In this document: positions 33,983-42,237 of the stretch, piece after piece
Numbering within the stretch: position 1 is the first letter of the stretch
Layout: every line of letters begins with the position of its first letter
Origin: Variovorax jilinensis
GTDB taxonomy: Bacteria; Pseudomonadota; Gammaproteobacteria; Burkholderiales; Burkholderiaceae_C
NCBI RefSeq assembly: GCF_030316885.1
Contig: NZ_JASZYQ010000005.1
Coordinates: 62,001 to 126,000, forward strand
DNA length: 64,000 nucleotides
Reading direction: 5' to 3'
Notes under the pieces: generated by a model
Database searches by the model: none
What the model saw: the letters and a program-made list of their open reading frames with translations, nothing else
What the model was told of the DNA's origin: nothing
Program-made: the position numbers and the translations under genes

Positions 33983-34747
33983 TCAGTACCGCGGCAGGAG
34001 CGCCCTGATGTCGCGCAGGAGCTGCTCGCGCTCATCCTGAACGGGTGCTGTCGGGTCGACCTCGCTGTCGAACACGCTGACGCCGACCGAGACCGCGGGC
34101 TCGTCACCGTCCGCGAGAGAGTCGACATTCACCACCGCAACCACGCCGCCAAGGGCGCTCACGGCCTTGTCCCACGACTTCGCCGCGGCCTGGATCTGCG
34201 GCTGCATGCAGGCGTAGTGCTCCGCGCTGTCCTGCGCTCCGCGGCACGGCGAGATGCTCGAGCGAAACTCCCTGGAGGGCTGAGCGGGATTCCGGTTGCT
34301 GCTCCATGCCGCACTCTCGCCCCAGATCATGGGGCCCGGGTTCATCGACTTCACCCGGATGAGTGCGGGCGCGCCGCCGAATCGAGCGTGGAGGGTGCTC
34401 ATGACGGCCGTGTGCGGCGGCCGGACGGTCTGGCTGAAACGCGTGAACGAGTTCACCCTCCAGACGCGCTTGTCCGGGCGGAAGTGGATCGATATCGTCT
34501 CGAAGCTGCCCGTGGAGGGCAGGTCGAGCGACTGGACGGCATATCGGCCGCCGATCGACGCGCAATCGAACACGCTCGTCGCCTTGTCGGACTGCCTGAT
34601 CAATGCCTGGATGGCGGGCATGGCCGCTTCGCAGCTGGCGCCGACCTCGATGCTGCGCAGGGTACCGACATTCGGATTGACGGGCGCTGCGGCGACGCAT
34701 GAGCCGGTCAGTGCGATCAATACGGGAAACCAGGTCCGATGGGCCAT
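33983..34747 (-). CDS. Secreted protein of unknown function
   Basis: A 254-aa precursor with a Sec signal peptide MAHRTWFPVLIALTGSCVAAAP. The mature part has four cysteines (in ASCEAA, FDCASIG, SPCRGA, YACMQP), likely two disulfides, and alternating strands (YAVQSLDLPSTGSFETISIHF, VRPPHTAVMSTLHARFG). The N-terminal block (AMPAIQALIRQ) suggests an alpha-beta fold, but no family is recognised. Probably periplasmic. It is convergent with the tautomerase gene (78 bp) and lies 61 bp from the downstream MocR gene, which is on the same strand. Confidence 0.7.
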   Translation of the reverse strand: MAHRTWFPVLIALTGSCVAAAPVNPNVGTLRSIEVGASCEAAMPAIQALIRQSDKATSVFDCASIGGRYAVQSLDLPSTGSFETISIHFRPDKRVWRVNSFTRFSQTVRPPHTAVMSTLHARFGGAPALIRVKSMNPGPMIWGESAAWSSNRNPAQPSREFRSSISPCRGAQDSAEHYACMQPQIQAAAKSWDKAVSALGGVVAVVNVDSLADGDEPAVSVGVSVFDSEVDPTAPVQDEREQLLRDIRALLPRY

Positions 34748-34808
34748 CCGAGCTCCTGAGGAAGAAGGCGCGATTCTGCCTCGCTTAGTGTCCGCAATGC
34801 GGTTCCGC

Positions 34809-36203
34809 CTACATCACCGTCGCATGCGGATGCCGCGGATGCGCCAGCGTGTCGGCGATGAGACGCAGCGCCTGATCGCAGTCCTCGCGCGTCATCGGGC
34901 CTCCCAGGCAGACGCGCACCGCGTCGGGCGGCAGGCCGTCGGTGGAGAACGCGGCGCTTGCGACCACGCCGACGTTCTGGGTGCGCAGGTAGGAAGCGAA
35001 CTCCACCGTGCTCCAGGCCGAGGACAGCGGCAACCACAGGTGGAAGCAGTCCGCCACCGCGGGCACGCCGTGCTCGCCGAGGTGGCGCGCCGCCAAGGCC
35101 TGGCGCGCGTTCGATTCGTTGCGCACGGCCTGCAGCATGGCCTCGGCCGTGCCGTCCTCGACCCACAGCGTGGCGAGCGCGTTGGTGATCGGAGATGCCA
35201 TCACGGTGGTGGCGCGCAACGCACCGGCAAGCCGCTGCGACTGGCGCGCGCTCGGCGAGCAGACGTAGGCATTGCGCAGGCCTGCACCGAGGGTCTTGGA
35301 GAAGCCCGTGATGTAGGTCGTGAGCTCGGGCGCCAGCGTGGCGAGCGCGGGCGGCACCTGCCGCGGCAGCATCGCATAGGCATCGTCCTCGATGATCGGG
35401 ATGGCGTAGCGCAGCGCGATGTCGGCCAGCGCCTCGCGGCGCGCGCGCGAGATCGTGGCGGTGGTCGGGTTGTTGAGCGTAGGGTTGCAGTACAGCGCCT
35501 TCGGCTTGAGCGTTCGGCAGGCGTGCTCGAAGGATTCGCCCATCGGCCCCTCCTCGTCCAGCGGCAGCGCGTGCAGCTGGATGCCCAGCTGCGTCGCGAT
35601 GGCCTTCACGCCGGGGTAGGTGAGCGCCTCGACGCAGATCAGCTCGCCGGGCCGCGCCAGTTGCGAGAACAGCGCGGTCAGTACGCTGTGGATGCCCGGG
35701 CACACGAGGATCTGGTCGAGCCGGCAATCGGGCACGCGGCGCCGCAGCCACTGCATGCCGGCTTCCTTGTCGCGGCCGGTGCCGCCGAAATCCTGGTAGC
35801 GCAGCAGGTTCCAGGGATCGGACTCGGCCAGCACGCGGCCGGCGCTGTGCTGCATGCGTTCGAGCAGTGCGCTGTCCTGCGGCTCGGGGGGCAGGTTCAT
35901 CGTCATCTCCGCGCCGCCGCCGCCACGCAGCGGCAGGCTCGGGCTGCTGCCCCGGATGAAGGTGCCGCTGCCGGCGCGCGAATCGATCAGGCCCCGCTTG
36001 CGCGCCTCCGCGTAGCCGCGTGCCACGGTCGTGTAGTTGAGCTGCAGCTCGACCGCCAGGTCGCGCAACGTGGGCAGCTTGTCGCGCGCGACAAGCCGTC
36101 CCGTGCGGATGTCGTCGGCGATCAGGTCGGCCAGCAGCAGGTAGGCGGGCTTGTCACTGCCGTCGAGTCGCTTGTGCCAATGGTGAGTGAGCGAGTGGAT
36201 CAT
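34809..36203 (-). CDS. MocR-type regulator (GntR helix-turn-helix fused to aminotransferase domain)
   Basis: A 464-aa MocR/GabR-type protein: a GntR winged helix (AYLLLADLIADDIRTGRL, LPTLRDLAVELQLNYTTVARGYAEARKRGL) joined to a fold-type-I aminotransferase domain with the PLP Lys in TGFSKTLGAGLRNAYV and the YCNPTLNNPT block. It should bind PLP and sense an amine or amino acid. The start is uncertain: 36203 (MIHSL) is used, but a GGAGG lies before in-frame ATGs at 36230 and 36221, which would add seven to nine residues. Divergent from the Nit1C cluster, so the likely regulator of it. Confidence 0.85.
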   Translation of the reverse strand: MIHSLTHHWHKRLDGSDKPAYLLLADLIADDIRTGRLVARDKLPTLRDLAVELQLNYTTVARGYAEARKRGLIDSRAGSGTFIRGSSPSLPLRGGGGAEMTMNLPPEPQDSALLERMQHSAGRVLAESDPWNLLRYQDFGGTGRDKEAGMQWLRRRVPDCRLDQILVCPGIHSVLTALFSQLARPGELICVEALTYPGVKAIATQLGIQLHALPLDEEGPMGESFEHACRTLKPKALYCNPTLNNPTTATISRARREALADIALRYAIPIIEDDAYAMLPRQVPPALATLAPELTTYITGFSKTLGAGLRNAYVCSPSARQSQRLAGALRATTVMASPITNALATLWVEDGTAEAMLQAVRNESNARQALAARHLGEHGVPAVADCFHLWLPLSSAWSTVEFASYLRTQNVGVVASAAFSTDGLPPDAVRVCLGGPMTREDCDQALRLIADTLAHPRHPHATVM

Positions 36204-36206
36204 CGA

Positions 36207-36232
36207 ATTGATCGCATGCATTGATCGCATGT
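36207..36232. repeat. Tandem 13-bp direct repeat, proximal copy pair
   Basis: ATTGATCGCATGC (36207-36219) is directly followed by ATTGATCGCATGT (36220-36232), twelve of thirteen bases identical, beginning 4 bp upstream of the MocR start codon used here. The location suits repression of the regulator's own gene. If the longer MocR start at 36230 is real, the repeat is coding. Confidence 0.75.
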
Positions 36233-36308
36233 GCCTCCAGCCCGTACGACGCACGAAGCGTGCCCGTGACTCGATGCCGTCGTGCATGCAAGCGGTGCGG
36301 CCGGCACC

Positions 36309-36334
36309 GTTGATCGGGTGCATTGATTGCATGC
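36309..36334. repeat. Tandem 13-bp direct repeat, middle copy pair
   Basis: GTTGATCGGGTGC (36309-36321) and ATTGATTGCATGC (36322-36334), the same element and 13-bp spacing as the proximal pair, with more substitutions. The pair sits inside a 7-bp inverted repeat. A weaker third site, with TGATTGCA and TGATCGCAT 11 bp apart, lies at 36441-36460, nearer the Nit1C genes. Confidence 0.7.
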
Positions 36335-36528
36335 CGGCTGCCTCATTCGGGTGCGGTTCGAGCCATCGACCGACCGCTGCCAGCCCTTGAAGGGCGCCTC
36401 CGAAAAATTTTCGACCGCTGCGCGGCGCGCCGGCGCTGCCTGATTGCAGCTTGATCGCATCGCGGGCCTTCGGGCGTGGCACACGGCATGCGAAAGAGAA
36501 GGGCGCGCAGACCCATCCCTCCCCATCC

Positions 36529-36544
36529 ATTCATTCATTCATTC
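36529..36544. repeat. Four ATTC units upstream of the first Nit1C gene
   Basis: ATTC is repeated four times, ending 19 bp before the start codon at 36564, in the presumed 5' untranslated region. Tetranucleotide tracts can vary in copy number, but four units is short. Two ATTC units are also seen before the SDR gene at 59975. Confidence 0.6.
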
Positions 36545-36563
36545 AACTCACGGAGTAGTCCCC

Positions 36564-37046
36564 ATGCCCAAAGTCATCAAAGCCCCCAACGTCGCCGGCG
36601 AACACCTGGTCGACTACGAGGAGAAAGTCTTCGAAGACGTGAAGGCCGAACCCGGCGACAAGGCCCTCGTCACCTTCCACACGGTCGCCTTCGAAGGCTC
36701 GATCGGCTTCGTCAACCTGCTGCAGGCCACGCGCCTGAAGCGCAAGGGCTACGAGACCTCGGTGCTGCTCTACGGCCCCGGCGTCACGCTGGGTGTGCAG
36801 CGCGGCTTTCCCACGCTCGGCGACGAGGCCTTTCCGGGCCATCAGAACTTCAACAAGCAGATCGTCAAGTTCATGGAGGAAGGCGGCAAGGTCTACGCCT
36901 GCCGCTTCGCGTTGCAGGCGCTCTACGGCCATGGCGAGGGTGCGCTGATCCCCGGCATCACGCCGATCAATCCGCTCGACGTGCTCGACATCGTGCTGCT
37001 TCACAAGAAAGCCGGCGCGGTGATCCTCGACACCTGGACGCTCTGA
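36564..37046 (+). CDS. MSMEG_0572/Sll0783 family nitrogen-starvation protein (Nit1C)
   Basis: A 160-aa cytosolic protein matching the MSMEG_0572/Sll0783 family, always found with a nitrilase in the Nit1C gene cluster. In Synechocystis, sll0783 is induced by nitrogen starvation. The sequence has a DsrE-like alpha-beta look ([40 protein letters not shown], then [20 protein letters not shown] with a conserved Cys). Enzymatic role is unknown. First gene of an eight-gene run; 13 bp before the nitrilase. Start at 36564 follows acggag. Confidence 0.92.
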   Translation: MPKVIKAPNVAGEHLVDYEEKVFEDVKAEPGDKALVTFHTVAFEGSIGFVNLLQATRLKRKGYETSVLLYGPGVTLGVQRGFPTLGDEAFPGHQNFNKQIVKFMEEGGKVYACRFALQALYGHGEGALIPGITPINPLDVLDIVLLHKKAGAVILDTWTL

Positions 37047-37059
37047 GGTCCGCCCTGCC

Positions 37060-38127
37060 ATGACATCGCCATCACGCACCGTGCGCGCGGCCGCGGTCCA
37101 GATCGCGCCGGACCTCGAGGGCCGCGACGGCACCTTGAACAAGGTCTGCGAGGCCATCGACGAGGCCGCGGGCCGGGGCGCGCAGATCGTGGTCTTCCCC
37201 GAGACCTTCGTGCCCTACTACCCCTACTTCTCGTTCGTGCAGCCGCCCGTGCTGCAGGGGCCGGCCCACATCCGGCTCATGGAGCGCGCGGTGGCGGTGC
37301 CCGGCCCGGTGACGCTCGCGGTGGCCGAGCGGGCCCGGGCGCGCGGCGTGGTGGTGGTGCTCGGCGTCAACGAGCGCGACCACGGCAGCCTCTACAACGC
37401 GCAGCTCGTCTTCGATGCCGATGGCACGCTGCTGCTCAAGCGCCGCAAGATCACGCCCACCTACCACGAGCGCATGGTGTGGGGCCAGGGCGATGCGGCC
37501 GGCCTCAAGGTGGTCGAGACGCAGGTCGGCCGGGTCGGCGCGCTGGCCTGCTGGGAGCACTACAACCCGCTCGCGCGCTACAGCCTCATGGCGCAGCACG
37601 AGGAGATCCACTGCGCGCAGTTCCCGGGTTCGCTCGTGGGGCCGATCTTCGCCGAGCAGATGGAGGTCGCGATCCGGCACCACGCGCTCGAATCGGGCTG
37701 CTTCGTGATCAACGCCACGGGCTGGCTCAGCGATGCGCAGATCACGTCGATCACGCCCGATGCCGGCCTGCAGAAGGCGCTGCGCGGCGGCTGCCACACG
37801 GCGATCGTCTCGCCCGAGGGCCGGCACCTGGCCCCACCGCTGACCGAGGGCGAGGGCATGGTGATCGCCGACCTCGACATGGCGCTGATCACCAAGCGCA
37901 AGCGAATGATGGACTCGGTCGGCCACTACGCGCGGCCCGAGCTGCTGAGCCTGGCGATCAACGATCGGCCCGCGGCCACCACCTTCGCGATGCCCGCGGG
38001 CGCCGCGCCCGATTCCACCGCCTCCACCTTCCTTCCAACCGGGAGCATCCCCCATGACCACGACGACTCTTCCTTCCAGCCGCGAGCTGATGACCGAGCT
38101 GCAGTCCTTCGGGTTGCGGCTGGTTGA
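37060..38127 (+). CDS. Nitrilase of the Nit1C (Nit6803-like) type
   Basis: A 355-aa nitrilase hydrolysing a nitrile to acid plus ammonia. The catalytic triad is visible: Glu48 ([15 protein letters not shown]), Lys130 ([11 protein letters not shown]) and Cys164 ([14 protein letters not shown]), in the forms typical of true nitrilases. Its homologue Nit6803 accepts aliphatic and aromatic nitriles; the natural substrate within Nit1C clusters is not settled, and the cluster has been linked to growth on cyanide in Pseudomonas. The last 25 codons run 74 bp into the radical SAM gene in another frame, giving an odd Asp/His-rich tail ([19 protein letters not shown]). Confidence 0.93.
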   Translation: MTSPSRTVRAAAVQIAPDLEGRDGTLNKVCEAIDEAAGRGAQIVVFPETFVPYYPYFSFVQPPVLQGPAHIRLMERAVAVPGPVTLAVAERARARGVVVVLGVNERDHGSLYNAQLVFDADGTLLLKRRKITPTYHERMVWGQGDAAGLKVVETQVGRVGALACWEHYNPLARYSLMAQHEEIHCAQFPGSLVGPIFAEQMEVAIRHHALESGCFVINATGWLSDAQITSITPDAGLQKALRGGCHTAIVSPEGRHLAPPLTEGEGMVIADLDMALITKRKRMMDSVGHYARPELLSLAINDRPAATTFAMPAGAAPDSTASTFLPTGSIPHDHDDSSFQPRADDRAAVLRVAAG

Positions 38128-39160
38128 CCCGACGGCGGGTGCCGCCAGCCGGCGCGGCGGCGCCGGGCCTTCGGACCACAAGGCGGTCACGGTGGATGGC
38201 CACACGATCATGGTGCCGGTCCACACCTCGAGCGCCTGGAACTCGCCGTATACGGCGCTCGCACCCGACGCCGAGGGCCGCAGCACGATCACGCGGGGCA
38301 CCATCCCGATCGCGAGCGTGAGCTTTCCGAAGCAGCCGCGCTTCTACAGGCTGCAGACCTTCGACGGCGTTCCCTATTCGCACATCGCCACGCTGCACGG
38401 CAGCGACGTGCTGGCGACCACGGTGCTGCAGACCTGCATCCGATACGAGAGCCGGCGCAAGACCTGCAAGTTCTGCGCGATCGGCCAGTCGCTTGCGGCC
38501 GGCCGCACGGTGGCGCGCAAGACGCCCGAACAGCTGGCCGAGGTCGCGCGCGCCGCGGTGCTGCTCGACGGCGTGAAGCACATGGTGCTGACCACCGGCA
38601 CACCCAACGCCACCGATCGCGGCGCGGCCATCCTGTGCGAGAGCGCGTTCGCGATCAAGGCTGCGGTCGACATTCCGATCCAGGGCCAGTGCGAACCGCC
38701 CGATGACGACCAGTGGTTCCATCGCATGCACGCGGCCGGCATCGACACGCTGGGGATGCACCTGGAGGTGGTCACGCCCGAGGTGCGCGAGCGCATCATG
38801 CCGGGCAAGGCCAACGTCCCGGTGTCGCGCTACATGAGCGCCTTCGAGGCCGCAGTCGGCGTCTTCGGGCGCGGCCAGGTCAGCACCTACGTGCTGGCTG
38901 GCCTCGGCGACACGCCCGAGGCCATCCTCGAGACCTGCGACCGGCTGCTGGCGCTCGGCGTCTATCCCTTCGTCGTGCCCTTCGTGCCGATCAGCGGCAC
39001 GCCGCTCGAGGACCATGCGCCGCCGACGCCGGAGTTCATGAAGGCCATCCTGCAGCCGCTCGGCCGGCGCGTGGCGGCCGCCAACCTGCGCTCGAGCGAC
39101 ATCAAGGCCGGCTGCGGCAAGTGCGGCGCCTGCTCGTCGCTGTCGGTCTACGAAAGCTGA
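38054..39160 (+). CDS. MSMEG_0568 family radical SAM protein (Nit1C)
   Basis: A 368-aa radical SAM enzyme. The iron-sulfur Cys residues are Cys128, Cys138 and Cys141 (CX9CX2C, in [18 protein letters not shown]) rather than the usual CX3CX2C; Elp3 has similar spacing. A second Cys group, GCGKCGACS, ends the protein and could bind another cluster. The barrel includes [15 protein letters not shown] and [13 protein letters not shown]. It presumably makes or alters the nitrile substrate of the cluster, but its reaction is unknown. ATG at 38054 lies within the nitrilase gene, after a caaccgggagca site. Confidence 0.92.
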   Translation: MTTTTLPSSRELMTELQSFGLRLVDPTAGAASRRGGAGPSDHKAVTVDGHTIMVPVHTSSAWNSPYTALAPDAEGRSTITRGTIPIASVSFPKQPRFYRLQTFDGVPYSHIATLHGSDVLATTVLQTCIRYESRRKTCKFCAIGQSLAAGRTVARKTPEQLAEVARAAVLLDGVKHMVLTTGTPNATDRGAAILCESAFAIKAAVDIPIQGQCEPPDDDQWFHRMHAAGIDTLGMHLEVVTPEVRERIMPGKANVPVSRYMSAFEAAVGVFGRGQVSTYVLAGLGDTPEAILETCDRLLALGVYPFVVPFVPISGTPLEDHAPPTPEFMKAILQPLGRRVAAANLRSSDIKAGCGKCGACSSLSVYES

Positions 39161-39162
39161 GC

Positions 39163-39720
39163 ATGGGCTGCATCGACGACCTCGACGAACCGGTGGCCGC
39201 CTACGCGCCGGTCGAGTTCCTCGTGCGCGAGGCCGTGCAGCCCTGGGAACGAACCCAGGCTCGCGCCTTGCGGCGCGCGGTGTTCTGCATCGAGCAGGGC
39301 ATCTTCGCGGGCGACGACCGCGATGCGATCGACGACCACGCGCAGTTGCTGGTGGCGATGTCGTGCATCGGCGGCATGCCCGACCAGGTGGTCGGCACGG
39401 TGCGCATCCATGAGGCCGAGCCGGGCCTCTGGTGGGGATCGCGCCTCGCGGTGCATGCAGGCTTTCGCAATCAGGGCCATCTGGGAGCGACGCTGATCCG
39501 GCTCGCCGTGACCCGCGCCCATGCCCAGGGCTGCCATACCTTCCTCGCGCATGTGCAGGCGCAGAACGAGCCGCTCTTCCACAGGCTGCACTGGCATACG
39601 CGCGCCCGGCTCGCGCTTCACGGTCGCTCCCACGTCGAGATGCAGCCCGACCTGGCCTTCTACCCGCCCTGCCACGATCCGCTGAGCGGCTTCGTCTCGC
39701 GTGCGAGGAGGACGGCATGA
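39163..39720 (+). CDS. MSMEG_0567/Sll0786 family N-acetyltransferase (Nit1C)
   Basis: A 185-aa GNAT-fold protein of the MSMEG_0567/Sll0786 family. The acetyl-CoA-binding region reads SRLAVHAGFRNQGHLGATLIRLAVTRAHAQGCHTF, with an R/Q-x-x-G-x-G/A-like turn (RNQGHLGA), followed by the LAHVQAQNEPLFHRLHW block. The first Cys-rich strand is ALRRAVFCIEQGIF. It starts 2 bp after the radical SAM gene and ends with an ATGA overlap into the AIR-synthase-like gene. Acyl donor and acceptor are unknown. Confidence 0.9.
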   Translation: MGCIDDLDEPVAAYAPVEFLVREAVQPWERTQARALRRAVFCIEQGIFAGDDRDAIDDHAQLLVAMSCIGGMPDQVVGTVRIHEAEPGLWWGSRLAVHAGFRNQGHLGATLIRLAVTRAHAQGCHTFLAHVQAQNEPLFHRLHWHTRARLALHGRSHVEMQPDLAFYPPCHDPLSGFVSRARRTA

Positions 39721-40712
39721 ATCTGGCCGAACTCGCAGCCTTGCTGCGCCAGAGCCGCGGCTTCGCGCACAAGCGCGACATCAGCGACGTCGTCGCCGCG
39801 CTCGGCCGCGCGCTGCCGGGCGGCGCACGCGACCTTGCGCAGGCCGTGCCCGTGGGCGATGACTGCGCGGCGATTCCCGACGGACACGGCGGCTACCTGC
39901 TGTTGGCAATCGAAGGCCTGGTCGAGGATTTCATCGAGCGCATGCCGTGGTTCGCGGGCTATTGCGGCGTGATGGTCAACGTCAGCGACATCTACGCCAT
40001 GGGCGGCCGGCCGACCGCGGTCGTGAACGCGCTCTGGAGCACAGGCATGCAGCCGGCCGACCGCATGCTCGAGGGCATGGCCGAGGCCTCGGCCAGGTAC
40101 GGTGTGCCGATCGTCGGCGGCCACAGCAACAACCGCAGTGAGCGGCCACAGCTCGCGGTCGCGATCCTCGGACGTGCCAGCCGCCTGCTCACGAGCTTCG
40201 ACGCCCGGCCCGGCGACGCGCTCGTGATGGCGATCGATCTGCGCGGCGCCTACGAGGAGCCCTTTCCCTACTGGAACGCATCCACCGGTGCGCCGGCCGA
40301 GCGCTTGCGCGGCGACCTCGAACTGCTGCCGCGGCTGGCCGAGGACGGCCTCTGCAGTGCTGCCAAGGACATCAGCATGGCCGGTGCGATCGGCACCGCG
40401 CTGATGCTGCTCGAATGCTCGGGTGTCGGTGCCACGATCGACGTCGACGCCATCCCCAGGCCCGAAGGCGAAGCGCTGCCGCGCTGGCTGGGCGCCTTCC
40501 CGAGCTTCGGCTTCGTGATGAGCCTGCGGCCCGACGCCGTGGCCGCCGCCTGCGCGCGCTTCGCCGATCGCGGCATCGCCTGCAGCGTGGTCGGCGAGGT
40601 CGACGATTCGCAGCGCCTCGTGCTGCGGCGCGGCCCAGAACGGGAGTCCCTGTGGGACCTGCGACGCGATGCGTTCATCCAGGCTGCCAGCCTGCAGGCG
40701 CAGCATGTCTGA
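39717..40712 (+). CDS. AIR-synthase-like ATP-binding protein (Sll0787 family, Nit1C)
   Basis: A 331-aa member of the PurM/SelD/ThiL superfamily, matching the Sll0787 family. Motifs: AVPVGDDCAAIPDG (metal/ATP), VNVSDIYAMGGRPTAVVNAL, VPIVGGHSNNR and the C-terminal AFPSFGFVMSLRPD block. Such enzymes form ATP-activated (acyl- or imidoyl-phosphate) intermediates, so activation of a carboxylate or amide during nitrile chemistry is possible. Start codon overlaps the previous stop (ATGA); the next gene starts 8 bp before this stop. Confidence 0.92.
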   Translation: MNLAELAALLRQSRGFAHKRDISDVVAALGRALPGGARDLAQAVPVGDDCAAIPDGHGGYLLLAIEGLVEDFIERMPWFAGYCGVMVNVSDIYAMGGRPTAVVNALWSTGMQPADRMLEGMAEASARYGVPIVGGHSNNRSERPQLAVAILGRASRLLTSFDARPGDALVMAIDLRGAYEEPFPYWNASTGAPAERLRGDLELLPRLAEDGLCSAAKDISMAGAIGTALMLLECSGVGATIDVDAIPRPEGEALPRWLGAFPSFGFVMSLRPDAVAAACARFADRGIACSVVGEVDDSQRLVLRRGPERESLWDLRRDAFIQAASLQAQHV

Positions 40713-41904
40713 AGCCACCGCGCAGCGCTTCTTGCGCATCGGCCTGCTCACCCACTCGGTGAACCCGCGCGGCGGCGTGGTCCATACGCTGGAGCTCGCG
40801 CATGCGTTGCACGATGCCGGTCACCAGGTCACGGTGATGGCGCCCGCTGCGCGCGGCCAGCGCTTCTTCCGGCCGGTGCGCTGCGGCACCGCGCTGATTC
40901 CGGTCGGCGGCGCGCCGCACGACATGGTGGAGATGGTCGGTGACCGCATCGAGGCTTTCACGCGCCACCTTTCGGCGCTGCTCGACGAGACGTGCTTCGA
41001 CGTCCTGCACACGCACGATCCGATCGGCGGCAATGCGCTGGCCAACCTGCAGGACGAGGGGCGCATCGATGGTTTCGTGCGGACCGTGCACCACCTCGAG
41101 GTCTTCGATTCGCCGCAGTTGATGTTCTGGCAGGCGCGCGGCTTCCGGCGCGCCTCGCAGGTGCTGTGCGTGAGCCGGCTGTGGCGCGAGAACCTCGCGC
41201 GCGACCACGGCGTGGCGGCGACCGAGGTCGGCAACGGCGTGGACACCACGCGCTTCACTGCGCAAGCCGGCACCCACGATGAAGCGCTTGCCGCGCGGCT
41301 CGGCCTGCGCACCGGTGCGCCGCTGGTGCTCGCGATCGGTGGCATCGAGGAACGCAAGAACACCCTGCGCCTGCTCGATGCATTCGTGGCGCTGCGCGCG
41401 TCGCGACCGCTGGCCCAGCTGGCGATCGCGGGCGGCGCCAGCCTGCTCGACCATGCGCACTATGCGCGCGAATTCCAGGCGCGGGCATTGGCCAGTGGGC
41501 TGGCCGTCGGGCCCGGGCAACCGATCGTGCTGACCGGTCCGCTGGCCGACGACGACATGCCGGGGCTCTACCGCCGGGCCGACGTCGTCGCGATGCCATC
41601 GCTGAACGAAGGCTTCGGGCTGGTGGTGCTGGAAGCGCTCGCGAGCGGCGTGCCGGTGGTGGTGTCGCGGATCGCGCCCTTTACCGAATACCTGCGCGAC
41701 GAGGATTGCCACTGGGCCGACCCCCAGGCGCCGCAGTCGATCGCGGCCGCGCTGGAACGCGCGCTCGCGCAGCGCGACGCGGCCGCGATCGCGCGCTCGG
41801 CTGCGCGGCTGGGTCGCCAGTTCAGCTGGGCCGCGAGCGCCGGTCGCCATCTGCAGCTGTATCGCCAGGGGCTCTCGGCGACCGCGACGCGACGCAGCTC
41901 CTAA
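40705..41904 (+). CDS. MSMEG_0565 family glycosyltransferase (Nit1C)
   Basis: A 399-aa GT-B glycosyltransferase of family-4 type. The N-terminal Gly-rich loop follows LLTHSVNPRGGVVHTLELAHAL; the nucleotide-sugar half includes GIEERKNTLRLLDAF and the E-x7-E motif in PSLNEGFGLVVLEALASGVPVV. In a Nit1C cluster it would glycosylate a small product or its carrier, but no acceptor is known. The ATG at 40705 overlaps the previous gene by 8 bp. Cytosolic. Confidence 0.9.
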   Translation: MSEATAQRFLRIGLLTHSVNPRGGVVHTLELAHALHDAGHQVTVMAPAARGQRFFRPVRCGTALIPVGGAPHDMVEMVGDRIEAFTRHLSALLDETCFDVLHTHDPIGGNALANLQDEGRIDGFVRTVHHLEVFDSPQLMFWQARGFRRASQVLCVSRLWRENLARDHGVAATEVGNGVDTTRFTAQAGTHDEALAARLGLRTGAPLVLAIGGIEERKNTLRLLDAFVALRASRPLAQLAIAGGASLLDHAHYAREFQARALASGLAVGPGQPIVLTGPLADDDMPGLYRRADVVAMPSLNEGFGLVVLEALASGVPVVVSRIAPFTEYLRDEDCHWADPQAPQSIAAALERALAQRDAAAIARSAARLGRQFSWAASAGRHLQLYRQGLSATATRRSS

Positions 41905-41926
41905 TCCTGTTGAAAGAGAGTGCGCC

Positions 41927-42211
41927 ATGCCCGTCATGCATTTTCACGTCCGCTGGCCCGACCGCAGCGAGACACGCTGCTATTCGCCCTCGCTCGTGGT
42001 GCGGGACTTCCTCGTCCCGGGCCAGCGATATGCGCTCGACGACTTCATGCAACGCACGCGCGAGGCGCTGCAGATCGCATCGGAGCGCGTGCGCGCCAAG
42101 TTCGGCTTCGCCTGCTCGCAGGCGCTGGATCAGCTGGCCGAGATCGAGCGCATCGCCGAGCGCTTTGCGGACCGGCCGGACGCCGAGGTCACCGTCACCG
42201 CCTTCGATTGA
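41927..42211 (+). CDS. MSMEG_0570 family nitrogen-starvation protein (Nit1C)
   Basis: A 94-aa protein matching the MSMEG_0570 family. Key stretches are MHFHVRWPDRSETRCYSPS, VVRDFLVPGQRYALDDFM and a helical middle (REALQIASERVRAKFGFACSQALDQL). No domain outside its own family; function unknown. It is preceded by a gttgaaagaga ribosome site, starts 23 bp after the glycosyltransferase stop and lies 27 bp before the flavoprotein. Confidence 0.9.
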   Translation: MPVMHFHVRWPDRSETRCYSPSLVVRDFLVPGQRYALDDFMQRTREALQIASERVRAKFGFACSQALDQLAEIERIAERFADRPDAEVTVTAFD

Positions 42212-42237
42212 ACGCCCCCATGAACCCAAGGAACACC

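Larger units (their letters stand above)
36204..36563. promoter_or_regulatory. 360-bp control region between the MocR gene and Nit1C cluster
   Basis: The largest gene-free stretch in the window. It contains three clusters of a TTGATCGCATGC-like element (36207-36232, 36309-36334, 36441-36460), a 7-bp inverted repeat GCCGGCA/TGCCGGC (36300-36306, 36332-36338) framing the middle pair, and four ATTC units (36529-36544). No other gene is seen. Direct repeats are the usual sites of MocR regulators such as GabR and PdxR. Confidence 0.65.

Noticed and set aside
36529..36544. ATTC tract as a phase-variation switch
   Set aside because: Only four units and outside the coding sequence, too short for likely slippage control.
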